A stretch of 54,995 bases of DNA from Azovibrio restrictus. GTDB lineage: Bacteria > Bacteroidota > Bacteroidia > Chitinophagales > Chitinophagaceae. A program made the position numbers and the translations under genes. The DNA is taken from positions 1-54,995 of the forward strand of contig JANLJF010000059.1 of assembly GCA_029255605.1 (NCBI GenBank), read 5' to 3'. The notes under the pieces are model-generated. The model was not told the origin of the DNA. It did no database searches and worked only from the letters and a program-made list of their open reading frames with translations. Positions 23,664 through 36,000 of the stretch are shown here, piece after piece (the stretch's first letter is position 1; each line of letters begins with the position of its first letter).

Positions 23664-24992
23664 ATTTTCATCCGTTGCAATCCGGATGCCATTCCATATG
23701 GCCTGCAAGTAAATAATCACAATAGCACCTAAGCCGGCGAGCAACCCTATACCGGCAATGGCAAACACTGTTAATACTTGAAACACAGGCTTCATCATTA
23801 ATTGAAAGTCTGTAATGTTCATAGCCACACTTCTGTATCCTTTCAGAATACCGGCTATTACCAATGACAGCCAGAATATGCCTAAAGAAACCTGGGCCAC
23901 GTAATGGGTGCTTGTCAAAATACGTTTAGCACGAGCAGTTAGCCGTTCTATGCCTATCATATAGCCAATACCACCCAGTAATATCATGGTATTAATACCG
24001 ATGGTAGTGCCCATAGCATGCGCCACAGTTATGTGTGTGCCATGCGTATAGCGGTTAATGGCAGGGATGGACATAGCAATGGCCAGCAATAGGTTAATAA
24101 ACACCCATATTTCGGCTGTTATAAGAAACCGATATGTTATAAAATGGTTTAGCTTCCGTCGCTCCGATAGTTTTGATTTGAATCCCTGGATAATGTTAAT
24201 AAGGAACAACCACTCCGTCATACTGATAGCATAAGCTACATGCCTTATCCAACCGGCTGTGGGCACATTATAAATATGATGTCCCCAATTAAACATCAGG
24301 TTTGTAAGCCCCAGGAAGTAGAAGAAGTATACCTTTTTTCCTCGTGCCAATGTTTCGTCTCCCGAAAGCCTTGTCATCAAAAAAAAGAACGTGCCATATA
24401 TCATCTGGTTCCAGGCACCCACCATTGAACCATTTGCTTTCCACTGCACAGTTATTTCGCGCAGATACGATTGGCGGAACCACTGTATCTGCCAAAGGTT
24501 TTGCTCGATAAAAGTTATGAGAAAAAACAAAATGCCGGTAGACCACATTATCGAATAAGCCGACATTTTATTATCATGCTTTTCCCACAAAGGGAAGTAG
24601 CCTAACATAAAAAAAAGCCACGCTACCAGCAATGGAATACAAAGTATGGGTGGGAACTCCCAGTACTCCTTGCCGCCAAACTGCTTGCCGGCATATGAAA
24701 TGAAAACAGCAAGAATGGTTAATACCCATGTTATTTTGAACAAAGGAATAAACACAGTTTCCTTTTTCACCTCAAAAACCTCTTTACGATAATATATAAT
24801 ACAGCCGGTGGCACCTGTGATTATCCAAAATATAGCCGCTGATACATGCAGGGGGCGAAGTAAATAAAACGGTAGAAATTTATTGAAATAAACGGGATAC
24901 AGAAATGCGAATGAAGATAAAACCCCGAATATCAAAGTTGCCAACAGCAATAGTAACGCGAAACTCAGAAAACCTTTTAAACTAATAGTCAT
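23652..24992 (-). CDS. norB: Nitric oxide reductase catalytic subunit, non-canonical active site
   Basis: 446 residues, about twelve helices, heme-copper oxidase superfamily. Expected heme ligands are present: His49 (RPLHVSAAIFW), the pair His238-239 (NWGHHIYN) and the GTHITVAHAMGTTIGINTM motif. However, the helix VI motif H-L-W-V-E of canonical cNorB reads N-G-S-M-V here: Asn187 lies exactly 51 residues before His238, the same distance as the FeB ligand His207 to His258 in Pseudomonas NorB, and the Glu four residues on is Val. Together with norC (4-bp overlap) and the NO-response neighbours this is best called a NOR of a variant family; related names such as nNOR have been used for Asn-containing types. 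Activity towards NO is likely but inferred. Confidence 0.88.
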   Translation of the reverse strand: MTISLKGFLSFALLLLLATLIFGVLSSFAFLYPVYFNKFLPFYLLRPLHVSAAIFWIITGATGCIIYYRKEVFEVKKETVFIPLFKITWVLTILAVFISYAGKQFGGKEYWEFPPILCIPLLVAWLFFMLGYFPLWEKHDNKMSAYSIMWSTGILFFLITFIEQNLWQIQWFRQSYLREITVQWKANGSMVGAWNQMIYGTFFFLMTRLSGDETLARGKKVYFFYFLGLTNLMFNWGHHIYNVPTAGWIRHVAYAISMTEWLFLINIIQGFKSKLSERRKLNHFITYRFLITAEIWVFINLLLAIAMSIPAINRYTHGTHITVAHAMGTTIGINTMILLGGIGYMIGIERLTARAKRILTSTHYVAQVSLGIFWLSLVIAGILKGYRSVAMNITDFQLMMKPVFQVLTVFAIAGIGLLAGLGAIVIIYLQAIWNGIRIATDENNKR

Positions 24993-25402
24993 TTTCCATC
25001 ATTTAGGATATAAGTGCCCGTCCAATGAACATTTTCTTTAGCTACCCGTGTATTTCCACTATTGTCAATCCATGACAGGTAATGGACAAGGTTTTCTACT
25101 TCATTATCTGTTAAGTGGAAATTTGGCATACGCCCGGTGCCATACTTAATTATCGTGCTCATGTATTTAGAACCTTTAATCGATGCCGTATTAGTAAGCT
25201 CCGGCCCTAAGTATCCACCAAGCCCATATAGTTGATGACAACTCTGACAATTATGCTTTTGCCAGATATCCCTGCCTGCAGTTATTGACTTGTCTAAATC
25301 ATTGGGCTGAGAACCAGCTGTGCCTGCATCACATTGTGTATATACCAAGGCCGTATAAATAGAGAAGGCAAGAAAAAGACTAATCCATATTTTTTTAAAC
25401 AT
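24989..25402 (-). CDS. norC: Nitric oxide reductase cytochrome c subunit
   Basis: 137 residues from ATG 25402 (MFKKIWISLFLAF); a TTG four codons upstream is possible but unneeded. An N-terminal membrane anchor (5-22) and a periplasmic cytochrome c domain with heme motif CQSCH in KHNCQSCHQLYGLGGYLGPEL and probable axial Met in GTGRMPNFHL, exactly the NorC pattern. It passes electrons to NorB; stop and norB start overlap by 4 bp. First gene of the minus-strand operon; upstream are an Fnr-like box and a weak Rrf2-type palindrome. Confidence 0.94.
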   Translation of the reverse strand: MFKKIWISLFLAFSIYTALVYTQCDAGTAGSQPNDLDKSITAGRDIWQKHNCQSCHQLYGLGGYLGPELTNTASIKGSKYMSTIIKYGTGRMPNFHLTDNEVENLVHYLSWIDNSGNTRVAKENVHWTGTYILNDGK

Positions 25403-25410
25403 AGTGTCTG

Positions 25411-25436
25411 GCAAAAGGGCAAATTAGTCTTGTATA
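25411..25436. promoter_or_regulatory. Weak Rrf2-type palindrome O4 before norC
   Basis: AAAGGGCA-AATT-AGTCTTGT (25414-25433) matches the half-site AAAGGACA at 7 of 8 and TGTCCTTT at 5 of 8, in the same 8-4-8 phase as the better operators. It covers a possible -7 element, CTAATTTG (25427-25420). Confidence 0.35.
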
Positions 25437-25470
25437 TAAAATGGCAGGCTGAGAATCGTCATCAAAGCAT

Positions 25471-25484
25471 ATGATTAATATCAC
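25471..25484. promoter_or_regulatory. Crp/Fnr-type box in the norC-katG intergenic region
   Basis: ATGATTAATATCAC keeps TGAT-N4-ATCA intact. Relative to CTAATTTG it would lie near -62, the distal-site position seen in other promoters here; a lone TTGAT half-site (25465-25461, minus strand) lies nearer. It may serve norC; nothing suggests it serves katG. Confidence 0.45.
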
Positions 25485-25526
25485 CTAACCTATGCATGCT
25501 TACTTTTTAATTGCAGGTGCAATGAA

Positions 25527-25573
25527 TACAATCGTATTGTAATCCTAATTATACTATGATAGATACAAGCTAT
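25527..25573 (+). promoter_or_regulatory. Candidate peroxide-response operators upstream of katG
   Basis: ATAGATACAAGCTAT (25559-25573) fits the OxyR half-operator ATAGntnnnanCTAT at every fixed position. The usual second copy 22 bp away is poor. Just upstream TACAAT-CGT-ATTGTA (25527-25541) is a perfect inverted repeat, and GATACAA / TTGTATC (25562-25568 / 25579-25585) another. OxyR-type control of katG is plausible from family knowledge. Confidence 0.4.
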
Positions 25574-25623
25574 AAGATTTGTATCATTATATAGCCTAAT
25601 ATTATTCTTAATAATAAATTTAG

Positions 25624-27903
<2,280 letters not shown>

Positions 27904-27921
27904 GAAGACAATAGGAATAAT

Positions 27922-27951
27922 AAAAAAGCAGGCAAATTTGCCTGCTTTTTT
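27922..27951. terminator. Bidirectional terminator between katG and the 105-aa gene
   Basis: Perfect palindrome GCAGGCAAATTTGCCTGC (928-945 of the 27 kb block) flanked by six A on the left and six T on the right, so it can end transcripts from both converging genes. Confidence 0.85.
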
Positions 27952-27952
27952 A

Positions 27953-28270
27953 TTACACAGTTAACTCATCATCGGTGTCTTTAGCAAAACCGATGTACAT
28001 ATATTCATTGACAAATTCAGTGCCTATACTTTCCAGCGCTGATTTAAGGCCGGCTTTTTCTTCAGCTAAGGCGTGATCAGCAACTAGTGCCTCAACTTTA
28101 TGATTCAATTTCTCCTTTAGCAGCTTTAAATTGGCATTAAACATTTTCAACCTATCCAACCTGCTATTCAACACATGATATTTGTCATACTCTTTCAACT
28201 CATTCGTATACTCAACAATTATTTGACGGGCATATTCTCTAAATAAGAGAACTGTCGGTTCAATAGACAT
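27953..28270 (-). CDS. Hypothetical helical protein, 105 residues
   Basis: Not recognised. Predicted almost wholly alpha-helical and charged (LKEYDKYHVLNSRLDRLKMFNANLKLLKEKLNHKVEALVADH-type heptads), soluble, with an acidic C-terminus (DTDDELTV). It converges on katG and shares its terminator. Start is the first ATG. Probably a real gene from its composition and terminator; function unknown. Confidence 0.6.
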   Translation of the reverse strand: MSIEPTVLLFREYARQIIVEYTNELKEYDKYHVLNSRLDRLKMFNANLKLLKEKLNHKVEALVADHALAEEKAGLKSALESIGTEFVNEYMYIGFAKDTDDELTV

Positions 28271-28338
28271 TTTCGATTAGTATTTAGCAATAAACAAATG
28301 AATACTGCAGGGATGCAATACTCTCATTTTTTATATCA

Positions 28339-28686
28339 TCAGCTAAATACTATAGGCGGGCCCCGTTGCTTTATCTGGTTGTGTACATCACAACACAGGA
28401 AGAAAGTATTCGGAATCTTAATAACTGTAACACAAAAGAACGTAGGCTTATTCTCTTCTAAAGAAAGGGAAGGGAGATCAAACCTCACTTCACTCCCTTT
28501 GTACTTTTTTATTTTATACTTCCTGGCTGTAACAACAGATTTTGTTTTAACCTGGTGCTGTTTTGCAGAAGCTATCGAAGTACCATTATAAACGAAGTAC
28601 CGGTATGATTGTGCAGGTACCTGCCCTGTCAAAAAATATATGACAAGCAATAACCCAGTTACAAATATCCAGTTTCTTTTACCCAT
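28339..28686 (-). CDS. Small exported protein downstream of the kinase pair
   Basis: 115 residues. N-terminal signal sequence/anchor (WIFVTGLLLVIYFLTGQVPAQ), then a basic segment (KTKSVVTARKYKIKKYKG) and a Cys-containing tail (PTFFCVTVIK..FFLCCDVHNQ). No family recognised. It starts 6 bp after the stop of the hybrid kinase gene and so is probably on the giant kinase transcript. It could be a periplasmic accessory of the sensor; inference from position only. Confidence 0.55.
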   Translation of the reverse strand: MGKRNWIFVTGLLLVIYFLTGQVPAQSYRYFVYNGTSIASAKQHQVKTKSVVTARKYKIKKYKGSEVRFDLPSLSLEENKPTFFCVTVIKIPNTFFLCCDVHNQIKQRGPPIVFS

Positions 28687-28692
28687 TAATTT

Positions 28693-29994
28693 TTAATTCC
28701 GTTCTGCTACAAACACTTTTTCGGTATAAGGCAATATAATTGTAAATGTAGCGCCTTCGTTAGGAATACCCGACGCATAAATATGTCCTTTATGCTTTTC
28801 TACTATTTTTTTACAAATCGACAACCCGATACCTGTGCCTTCAAACTGGTCGGTTGTGTGTAGGCGTTTGAATATCATAAATATCTGATCCAGGTATTTT
28901 TCTTCAAAGCCAATACCATTATCCTTAATTGTTAACTTATAAAAATCATCCTCATATTTATCGTAGCTCATCCCCTGTATATACATACCCTTAGTCTTCT
29001 CGCACATGATGTTTATCTCGGGGGGAACATCCTCACGACTAAACTTCAGCGCATTAGAAAGCAGATTTTGAAATAGCTGGCTGAACTGATCGGGAATAAC
29101 TTTTATTACCGGCAGTTTGCTGCAATGTACCTTAGCTTTCTTTTGATTGATATTTACTTCCAGGTCGGATATTACGGTATGTACTACTTCATTCAAATCA
29201 GTCATTACAAAATCACGGGTATCATCCGCTACGCTCGAAAATTTTAAGAGGTTGCGTATCAAAGCCTGCATGCGTCCGGAAGCAATGGTCATACGTTCGA
29301 GAAAATAAGTTCCTTCATCATCCAATATTGCGCCGTATTTCTCCTTCAGCCTGTCACCAAACAGGATGATCTTCCTGAGGGGTTCTTGCAGATCGTGAGA
29401 AGCAACAAATGCATATCGCTCCAACTCTTTATTAATAAGCTTCAACTGCGATATATTCTCGATCAGTTGACGGTTGAGCAATTGCACTTTCTCTTCTGAA
29501 TGTTTACGCTCCTCTATTTCTTTTTCCAGCTTCTTGTTCGCATAGGTCAGCTTCTCTTCTTGCACCATTAAAGCCATATTCTTTTTATACAACTCAACAA
29601 ACACTGCCACCTTCGCTCTCAGTAATTCCGGATTGATTGGTTTGTGAATATAATCTACACCACCTAGTTGGTACCCTTTAAAGATATTCTCATCACCATG
29701 GTCGTTAGCTGTAACAAATATGATAGGTATCTTACGCAACCTTTCACTCTCATATATCATTATTGCTGTTTCAAATCCGTTCAGGTCGGGCATCTGCACA
29801 TCCATCAGGATGAGCGTAAAGTCATGCTCTTTCAGCAATATCTTAAGTGCCGCCCTTCCTGAATTGGCTTTCTTTATCAGATAGCCATCTTTACTCAATA
29901 TAGTTTCAATAGAAAGCAGGTTATCATCTCTATCATCTACTACCAACAGTTTGATATCCGGCTTATGAATAACTTTTTGTGAATAATTAGTCAT
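28693..29994 (-). CDS. Response regulator-histidine kinase hybrid
   Basis: 433 residues, soluble. Receiver domain ~12-130 with Asp in LILMDVQMPDLNGFE and Lys in DYIHKPI; long coiled coil ~135-195 (MVQEEKLTYANKKLEKEIEERKHSEEK); HisKA with FVASHDLQEPLRKIIL; HATPase_c ~290-425 (NLLSNALKFS, DNGIGFE, GTGIGLSICKK). The HDLQEP form of the H-box is that of the bacteriophytochrome/HisKA type common in Bacteroidota. Six bp separate it from the giant kinase upstream, so it is probably its phosphorelay partner: it can receive phosphate on REC and control its own kinase. Confidence 0.92.
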   Translation of the reverse strand: MTNYSQKVIHKPDIKLLVVDDRDDNLLSIETILSKDGYLIKKANSGRAALKILLKEHDFTLILMDVQMPDLNGFETAIMIYESERLRKIPIIFVTANDHGDENIFKGYQLGGVDYIHKPINPELLRAKVAVFVELYKKNMALMVQEEKLTYANKKLEKEIEERKHSEEKVQLLNRQLIENISQLKLINKELERYAFVASHDLQEPLRKIILFGDRLKEKYGAILDDEGTYFLERMTIASGRMQALIRNLLKFSSVADDTRDFVMTDLNEVVHTVISDLEVNINQKKAKVHCSKLPVIKVIPDQFSQLFQNLLSNALKFSREDVPPEINIMCEKTKGMYIQGMSYDKYEDDFYKLTIKDNGIGFEEKYLDQIFMIFKRLHTTDQFEGTGIGLSICKKIVEKHKGHIYASGIPNEGATFTIILPYTEKVFVAERN

Positions 29995-30000
29995 AAACTT

Positions 30001-33000
30001 CTATTTATACAGCCACACACGCATTAATGACAATAACTGGTCTATTTTCAATGGTTTGGTAATATAGTCTGATGCACCTGCTTCTATGCATTTTTCACGG
30101 TCTCCCTTCATTGCTTTGGCCGTTACTGCTATGATGGGCAGGTTGGTATTCTTATGCTCACGCCTTATTTTCTGGGTTGTTTCATACCCATCCATTTCCG
30201 GCATCATAATATCCATCAGTACGATATCTATATTACCGTTTTCATTTAAAATATCGATGGCTTCTTTACCGCTCTCTGCAGTTATTGTATTGATACGATA
30301 TTTTTCAAAAGCAGTAGTCAATGCAAACAGGTTACGCACATCATCATCTACCACCAATACATTCTTACCCGTTAGCACATCTTCCATCAGGCGCAGGTTC
30401 TCTATTATTTTGCGCTTTGCAGGCAGCAGGTCTTTGTGATTGATATGCAAGTGCATTACCGTTTCTTCAAGCAAAAGCTCCAAGGAATTGACACTCTTCA
30501 GCAATACCCTGTTTGCATATTGCTTCAGTTGTGTCTTTTCTTTATCTGTAAAATCTTTGGCAGAATAGATAATAACCGGGGTCATCTGTGTCTTCTTCGC
30601 AAGGCTTATTTCCATAATGAAGTTTAGCCCGCCCATATCCGGCAATGTATAATCAAGTATTACACAGTCATAATCATTAGCCGCCATTAGCTCTAATGCT
30701 TGCGCACCTGTCGATGCTATTGTTATATCTATCAATTCTCCATTCTCCAGCATCTTAGCTATTTGCGAAGAATCAATTTCGTTATCCTCCACAACCAGCA
30801 AACGCTTAGGTGAACGCAATTTAAACTCAGCTATATCGCTAAACAGTAATGACAACGCTTCCGATTTTAATGGTTTATGATGGAAGCTCCTGGCACCACG
30901 CTTCATAGCCAATATCCTATTCTCCTCTCCGGATATCAGGTGCACCGGTATATGCCTGAAGTTCATATCATTTTTAAACAGGTCGAGTATTTTCCAGCCG
31001 CTTGCATCCGGCAGCTTCACGTCCAGCGTTACTGCGGTAGGCGTATACTTATTCATCAGATCGAATACTTCGCCGAAATTTGTAGCCACCAGCACTTTCA
31101 GGTTCATCTCATGCGCTTTCTCCGTCATTATTTTGGCAAAGCGTATATCATCTTCTACTACCAATACGGTTTTATCATTAGCCGTTATGATATTACGGTC
31201 ATCATTGGTTTCATTGATAATTTCATTGATTGCTTCCAGGTCGCGTTCCGGTATCTTCACCGTTGGCACGCTTTGAATGGCCAACTTTTCATCGTTTTGT
31301 GCCAGGTCATATTTGCTGATTGCCAATGAGCTTTGCTTATCTATCTTCAGCATCATAGGATTGTATTCTATGGGCAGATACAGCGTAAATGTACTGCCAA
31401 TGCCAGTTTCGCTTTCCAGCTCTATAGAACCGCCTAACAATTCTGCCAAACCGCGGCTAATGGAAAGTCCAAGTCCCGTACCGCCATATTTGCGGCTGGT
31501 AGAACCTTCCGCCTGCTGGAAAGCTTCAAAGATGATATTCTGCTTATCCTTAGAAATACCGATACCGGTATCTTTAATTTCAAAAGCCACCACCTGCTTC
31601 GCATTATCCAGGTTAGGGTTATCGCTTCTCCATGCTTTGTTCGCGTCAAATATCCTCAGTTTCACTTCCCCTTTCTCTGTAAACTTAAAGGCATTAGAAA
31701 GCAGGTTCTTCAATATCTGGTTCAGGCGCTGAACATCGGTTTCGATGATATCCGGCAGCTCTTTATCCATCTCGATACTGAATTTCAGGTTCTTATTTTC
31801 AGAAACGTGCTTGAAGGTCGTTTCTACAAAGTTTGTAATCTCATGGAAACGAACATTGATAAAGTCTGCAGAAATGTAGCCCGATTCAATCTTAGACAAA
31901 TCAAGGATATCATTGATAAGTTGTATCAGGTCGTCGCCACAACTATGTATGGTTTTAGCGTAACGTACTTGCCTTTCCGTAAGGTTACCTTCATTATTTT
32001 CAAACAACTCTTGCGCCAATATCAGCAATGAATTCAGAGGCGTACGTAGCTCGTGCGACATATTCGCCAGGAACTCAGATTTGTATTTAGATGTCAGTTG
32101 TAGCTGTTCTGCCTTTTCTTCCAGCGATCTGCGAGCTTCTTCTACTTCTTTATTCTTATTCTCTACTTCTTCCTTCTGTTTTACCAGCAGGTGTGCTTTA
32201 TCCTGCAGCTCTTCATTTGTTATACGCAGTTCATCTGTCAAAGATTGCGACTGCTCCAGCAAATGTTCTGTGCGCGAATTGGTTTCAATTGTATTCAATA
32301 CAATACCGATACTTTCTGTCAACTGGCCAAGGAAGTCAAGATGTGTTTCGCTGAATGCTTCAAACGAAGCCAGCTCAATAACCGCTTTGATTTCTTTTTC
32401 AAACAATACCGGTAGTACAATAAGGTTGAGCGGCGTTGCTTCACCCAATCCGGAGCTTATTTTTATATAATCGGTCGGTACATTATTCAGTAATATTTTC
32501 TCTTTTTCACTGGCACATTGTCCTACCAGTCCTTCACCCAGTTTAAAGCTCTTCCTGATATTGATCTCGTCTTTATAAGCATATGCCGCAAACAATTTCA
32601 GGATATTATCATTATGCACCTCATCCTGTTCGTAAATGTAGAACATACCATGCTGCGCATTTACTACCTGTGCTAGCTCAGAAAGGATACGCCTTGTCAC
32701 CGTATTCAGATCTTTCTGCCCTTGCAGCATTTGTGTGAATTTCGCCAGGTTCGATTTCAACCAGTCTTGTTCCTGGTTGCGCAATGTTGTTTCTTTCAGG
32801 TTGGCAATCATCTGGTTGATGGTATCCTTCAGTTCCTCCACTTCGCCCTTCGCATCCACACGTATCATACGTGTGAGGTCACCTTTCGTTACCGCCGATG
32901 CTACTTCTGATATGGCACGTACCTGTGTTGTCAGGTTCTCTGCCAGCTGGTTCACGTTTTCCGTAAGGTTCTTCCAGGTACCAGATGCACCCGGCACATT

Positions 33001-36000
33001 TGCCTGCCCACCCAGGCGGCCTTCAACACCCACTTCGCGTGCCACGGTTGTTACCTGGTCGGCAAACACAGCAAGTGTATCAATCATCTCATTAATGGTA
33101 TCTGTCAACTGCGCTACTTCTCCTCGCGAACTGATGGAGAGCTTTTGTTTCAAGTTACCCGTAGCTACAGATGTTACCACTTTTGCAATACCGCGCACCT
33201 GGGAAGTCAGGTTGGATGCCATCATATTCACCGAGTCGGTCAGATCCTTCCAGGTACCGGCCACACCTTTTACTTCTGCCTGTCCGCCCAGCTTTCCTTC
33301 TGTACCCACTTCACGGGCCACACGGGTTACCTCGAAGGCAAATGAGTTCAGCTGATCCACCATCGTGTTGATGGTATTTTTCAGATCGAATATCTCTCCT
33401 TTTACATCAATGGTTACTTTCTTCGAAAGGTCACCACTTGCCACAGCCTTTGTTACTTCAGCAATGTTACGCACCTGCGATGTAAGGTTACCCGTCATCT
33501 GGTTTACGGAGTCTGTAAGGTCTTTCCACGTACCGGCCACACCAGGTACGAAGGCTTGCCCACCCAGCTTACCATCTGTACCTACTTCACGCGCCACACG
33601 CGTTACTTCCGATGCAAAGGCTCGAAGCTGATCCACCATCGTATTCAGCGTTTCTTTCAATTGCAATATTTCGCCGCGCACATCCACTGTAATTTTGCGT
33701 GACATATCGCCATTAGCCACCGCAATGGCCACATCGGCAATGTTACGTACCTGGTCGGTAAGGTTGCCGGCCATTTGATTTACGGAATCGGTCAGGTCTT
33801 TCCACGTGCCACCAACACCGGGTACGTGCGCCTGTCCACCCAGTTTACCTTCAGTACCCACTTCACGGGCCACACGGGTTACTTCTGATGCAAAGGCACG
33901 CAATTGTTCTACCATCGTATTGATGGTGTTTTTCAGCTCAAGAATTTCTCCTTTTACATCCACCTCAATTTTCCGCGACAAGTCGCCATTAGCCACGGCA
34001 GTTGTTACCTCGGCTATGTTCCGCACCTGCCCTGTCAGGTTAGAGGCCATTTTATTTACCGAATCGGTCAGGTCTTTCCAGGTACCATCCACACCCGGTA
34101 CATCTGCCTGCCCACCCAGCTTTCCTTCTGAACCCACCTCGCGTGCTACACGTGTCACTTCCGAACCAAAAGAGTTCAATTGGTCCACCATCGTGTTAAT
34201 GGTATTTTTCAGCTCAAGGATTTCGCCTTTTACATCCACGGTAATTTTACGTGATAAGTCACCCTTCGCTACCGCCGTTGTTACCTCGGCAATGTTACGT
34301 ACCTGTGCTGTCAGGTTAGAGGCCATCTGGTTCACGGAGTCAGTCAGGTCTTTCCAGGTACCACCTACACCTTGCACCTTCGCCTGTCCGCCCAGCTTGC
34401 CTTCTGTACCTACTTCCAGTGCTACACGCGTTACTTCTGATGCAAATGAGTTCAACTGGTCCACCATCGTATTGATGGTGTTTTTCAGGTCTAATATTTC
34501 TCCCTCTACGTTTACGGTAATTTTTTTAGAAAGGTCGCCCGTGGCTACGGCGGTTGTTACCTCAGCAATGTTACGCACCTGTGCCGTCAAGTTACTACCC
34601 ATCTGGTTTACAGAATCGGTCAGGTCTTTCCATACGCCACCTACACCTTTCACCTTCGCCTGTCCACCCAGCTTACCTTCTGTACCTACTTCCAATGCCA
34701 CACGGGTTACTTCTGATGCAAATGAGTTCAACTGGTCCACCATCGTATTGATGGTGTTTTTCAGCTCCAGGATTTCTCCTTTTACATCCACAGTTATCTT
34801 ACGGGAAAGATCGCCTTTCGCCACCGCTGTTGTTACTTCAGCAATGTTACGTACCTGTGCCGTCAGGTTGCTACCCATCTGGTTTACAGAGTCGGTCAGG
34901 TCTTTCCATACACCACCTACACCTTTTACCGTTGCCTGTCCACCCAGCTTGCCTTCTGAACCCACTTCACGAGCCACGCGAGTCACCTCCGAACCAAAGG
35001 AGTTCAACTGGTCCACCATCGTATTGATGGTATTTTTCAGTTCAAGGATTTCTCCCTGCACATCCACGGTAATTTTCTTGGAAAGGTCACCATTGGCCAC
35101 TGCTGTTGTTACCTCGGCAATGTTACGTACCTGTCCTGTCAGGTTACCCGCCATCTGGTTCACAGAATCGGTCAGGTCTTTCCATACACCACCTACACCT
35201 TCCACGGTCGCCTGTCCGCCCAGCTTACCTTCTGAGCCCACCTCACGTGCCACACGGGTTACTTCCGAACCAAAGGAGTTCAACTGGTCCACCATCGTAT
35301 TGATGGTATCCTTCAACTCTAATATCTCTCCTTTTACATCCACGGTAATTTTACGGGAAAGGTCGCCCTTGGCCACTGCGGTTGTTACTTCGGCAATGTT
35401 ACGCACCTGTGCCGTCAGGTTACTACCCATCTGGTTTACCGATTCCGTCAGGTCTTTCCATACGCCACCTACACCCTTTACCGTTGCTTGTCCACCCAGC
35501 TTTCCCTCCGAACCCACTTCGCGCGCCACACGGGTCACCTCCGATGAGAAGGAGTTCAGCTGATCCACCATCGTATTGATGGTATTCTTCAATTCAGATA
35601 TTTCGCCTTTTACATCCACCGTTATCTTTCTCGACAAGTCGCCACGTGCCACCGCCGTCGTTACCTCAGCTATATTTCGCACCTGCCCTGTAAGGTTCGA
35701 TGCCATTTGGTTTACGGAATCCGTCAGGTCTTTCCAGGTACCACCGATACCCTTTACCTGCGCCTGGCCACCCAACTTACCTTCCGTACCCACTTCCAGT
35801 GCCACACGGGTCACTTCCGATGAAAAGGAGTTCAGCTGGTCCACCATCGTATTGATGGTGTTCTTCAGTTCTAATATTTCCCCTTTCACATCTACAGTAA
35901 TTTTTTTCGAGAGGTCACCCTTGGCTACCGCCGTTGTTACTTCAGCAATGTTACGCACCTGCCCTGTCAGGTTACCCGCCATCAGGTTCACGGAGTCTGT

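Noticed and set aside
28298-28591. 97-codon plus-strand frame opposite the small exported protein
   Set aside because: The minus-strand frame has a signal peptide and a close link to the kinase operon; the plus frame has neither.
33806-35563. 585-codon plus-strand open frame rich in Pro, Ser, Thr
   Set aside because: It is the antisense of the HAMP repeat array; its repetitiveness mirrors the 276-bp units. The opposite strand has complete, motif-rich kinase domains.
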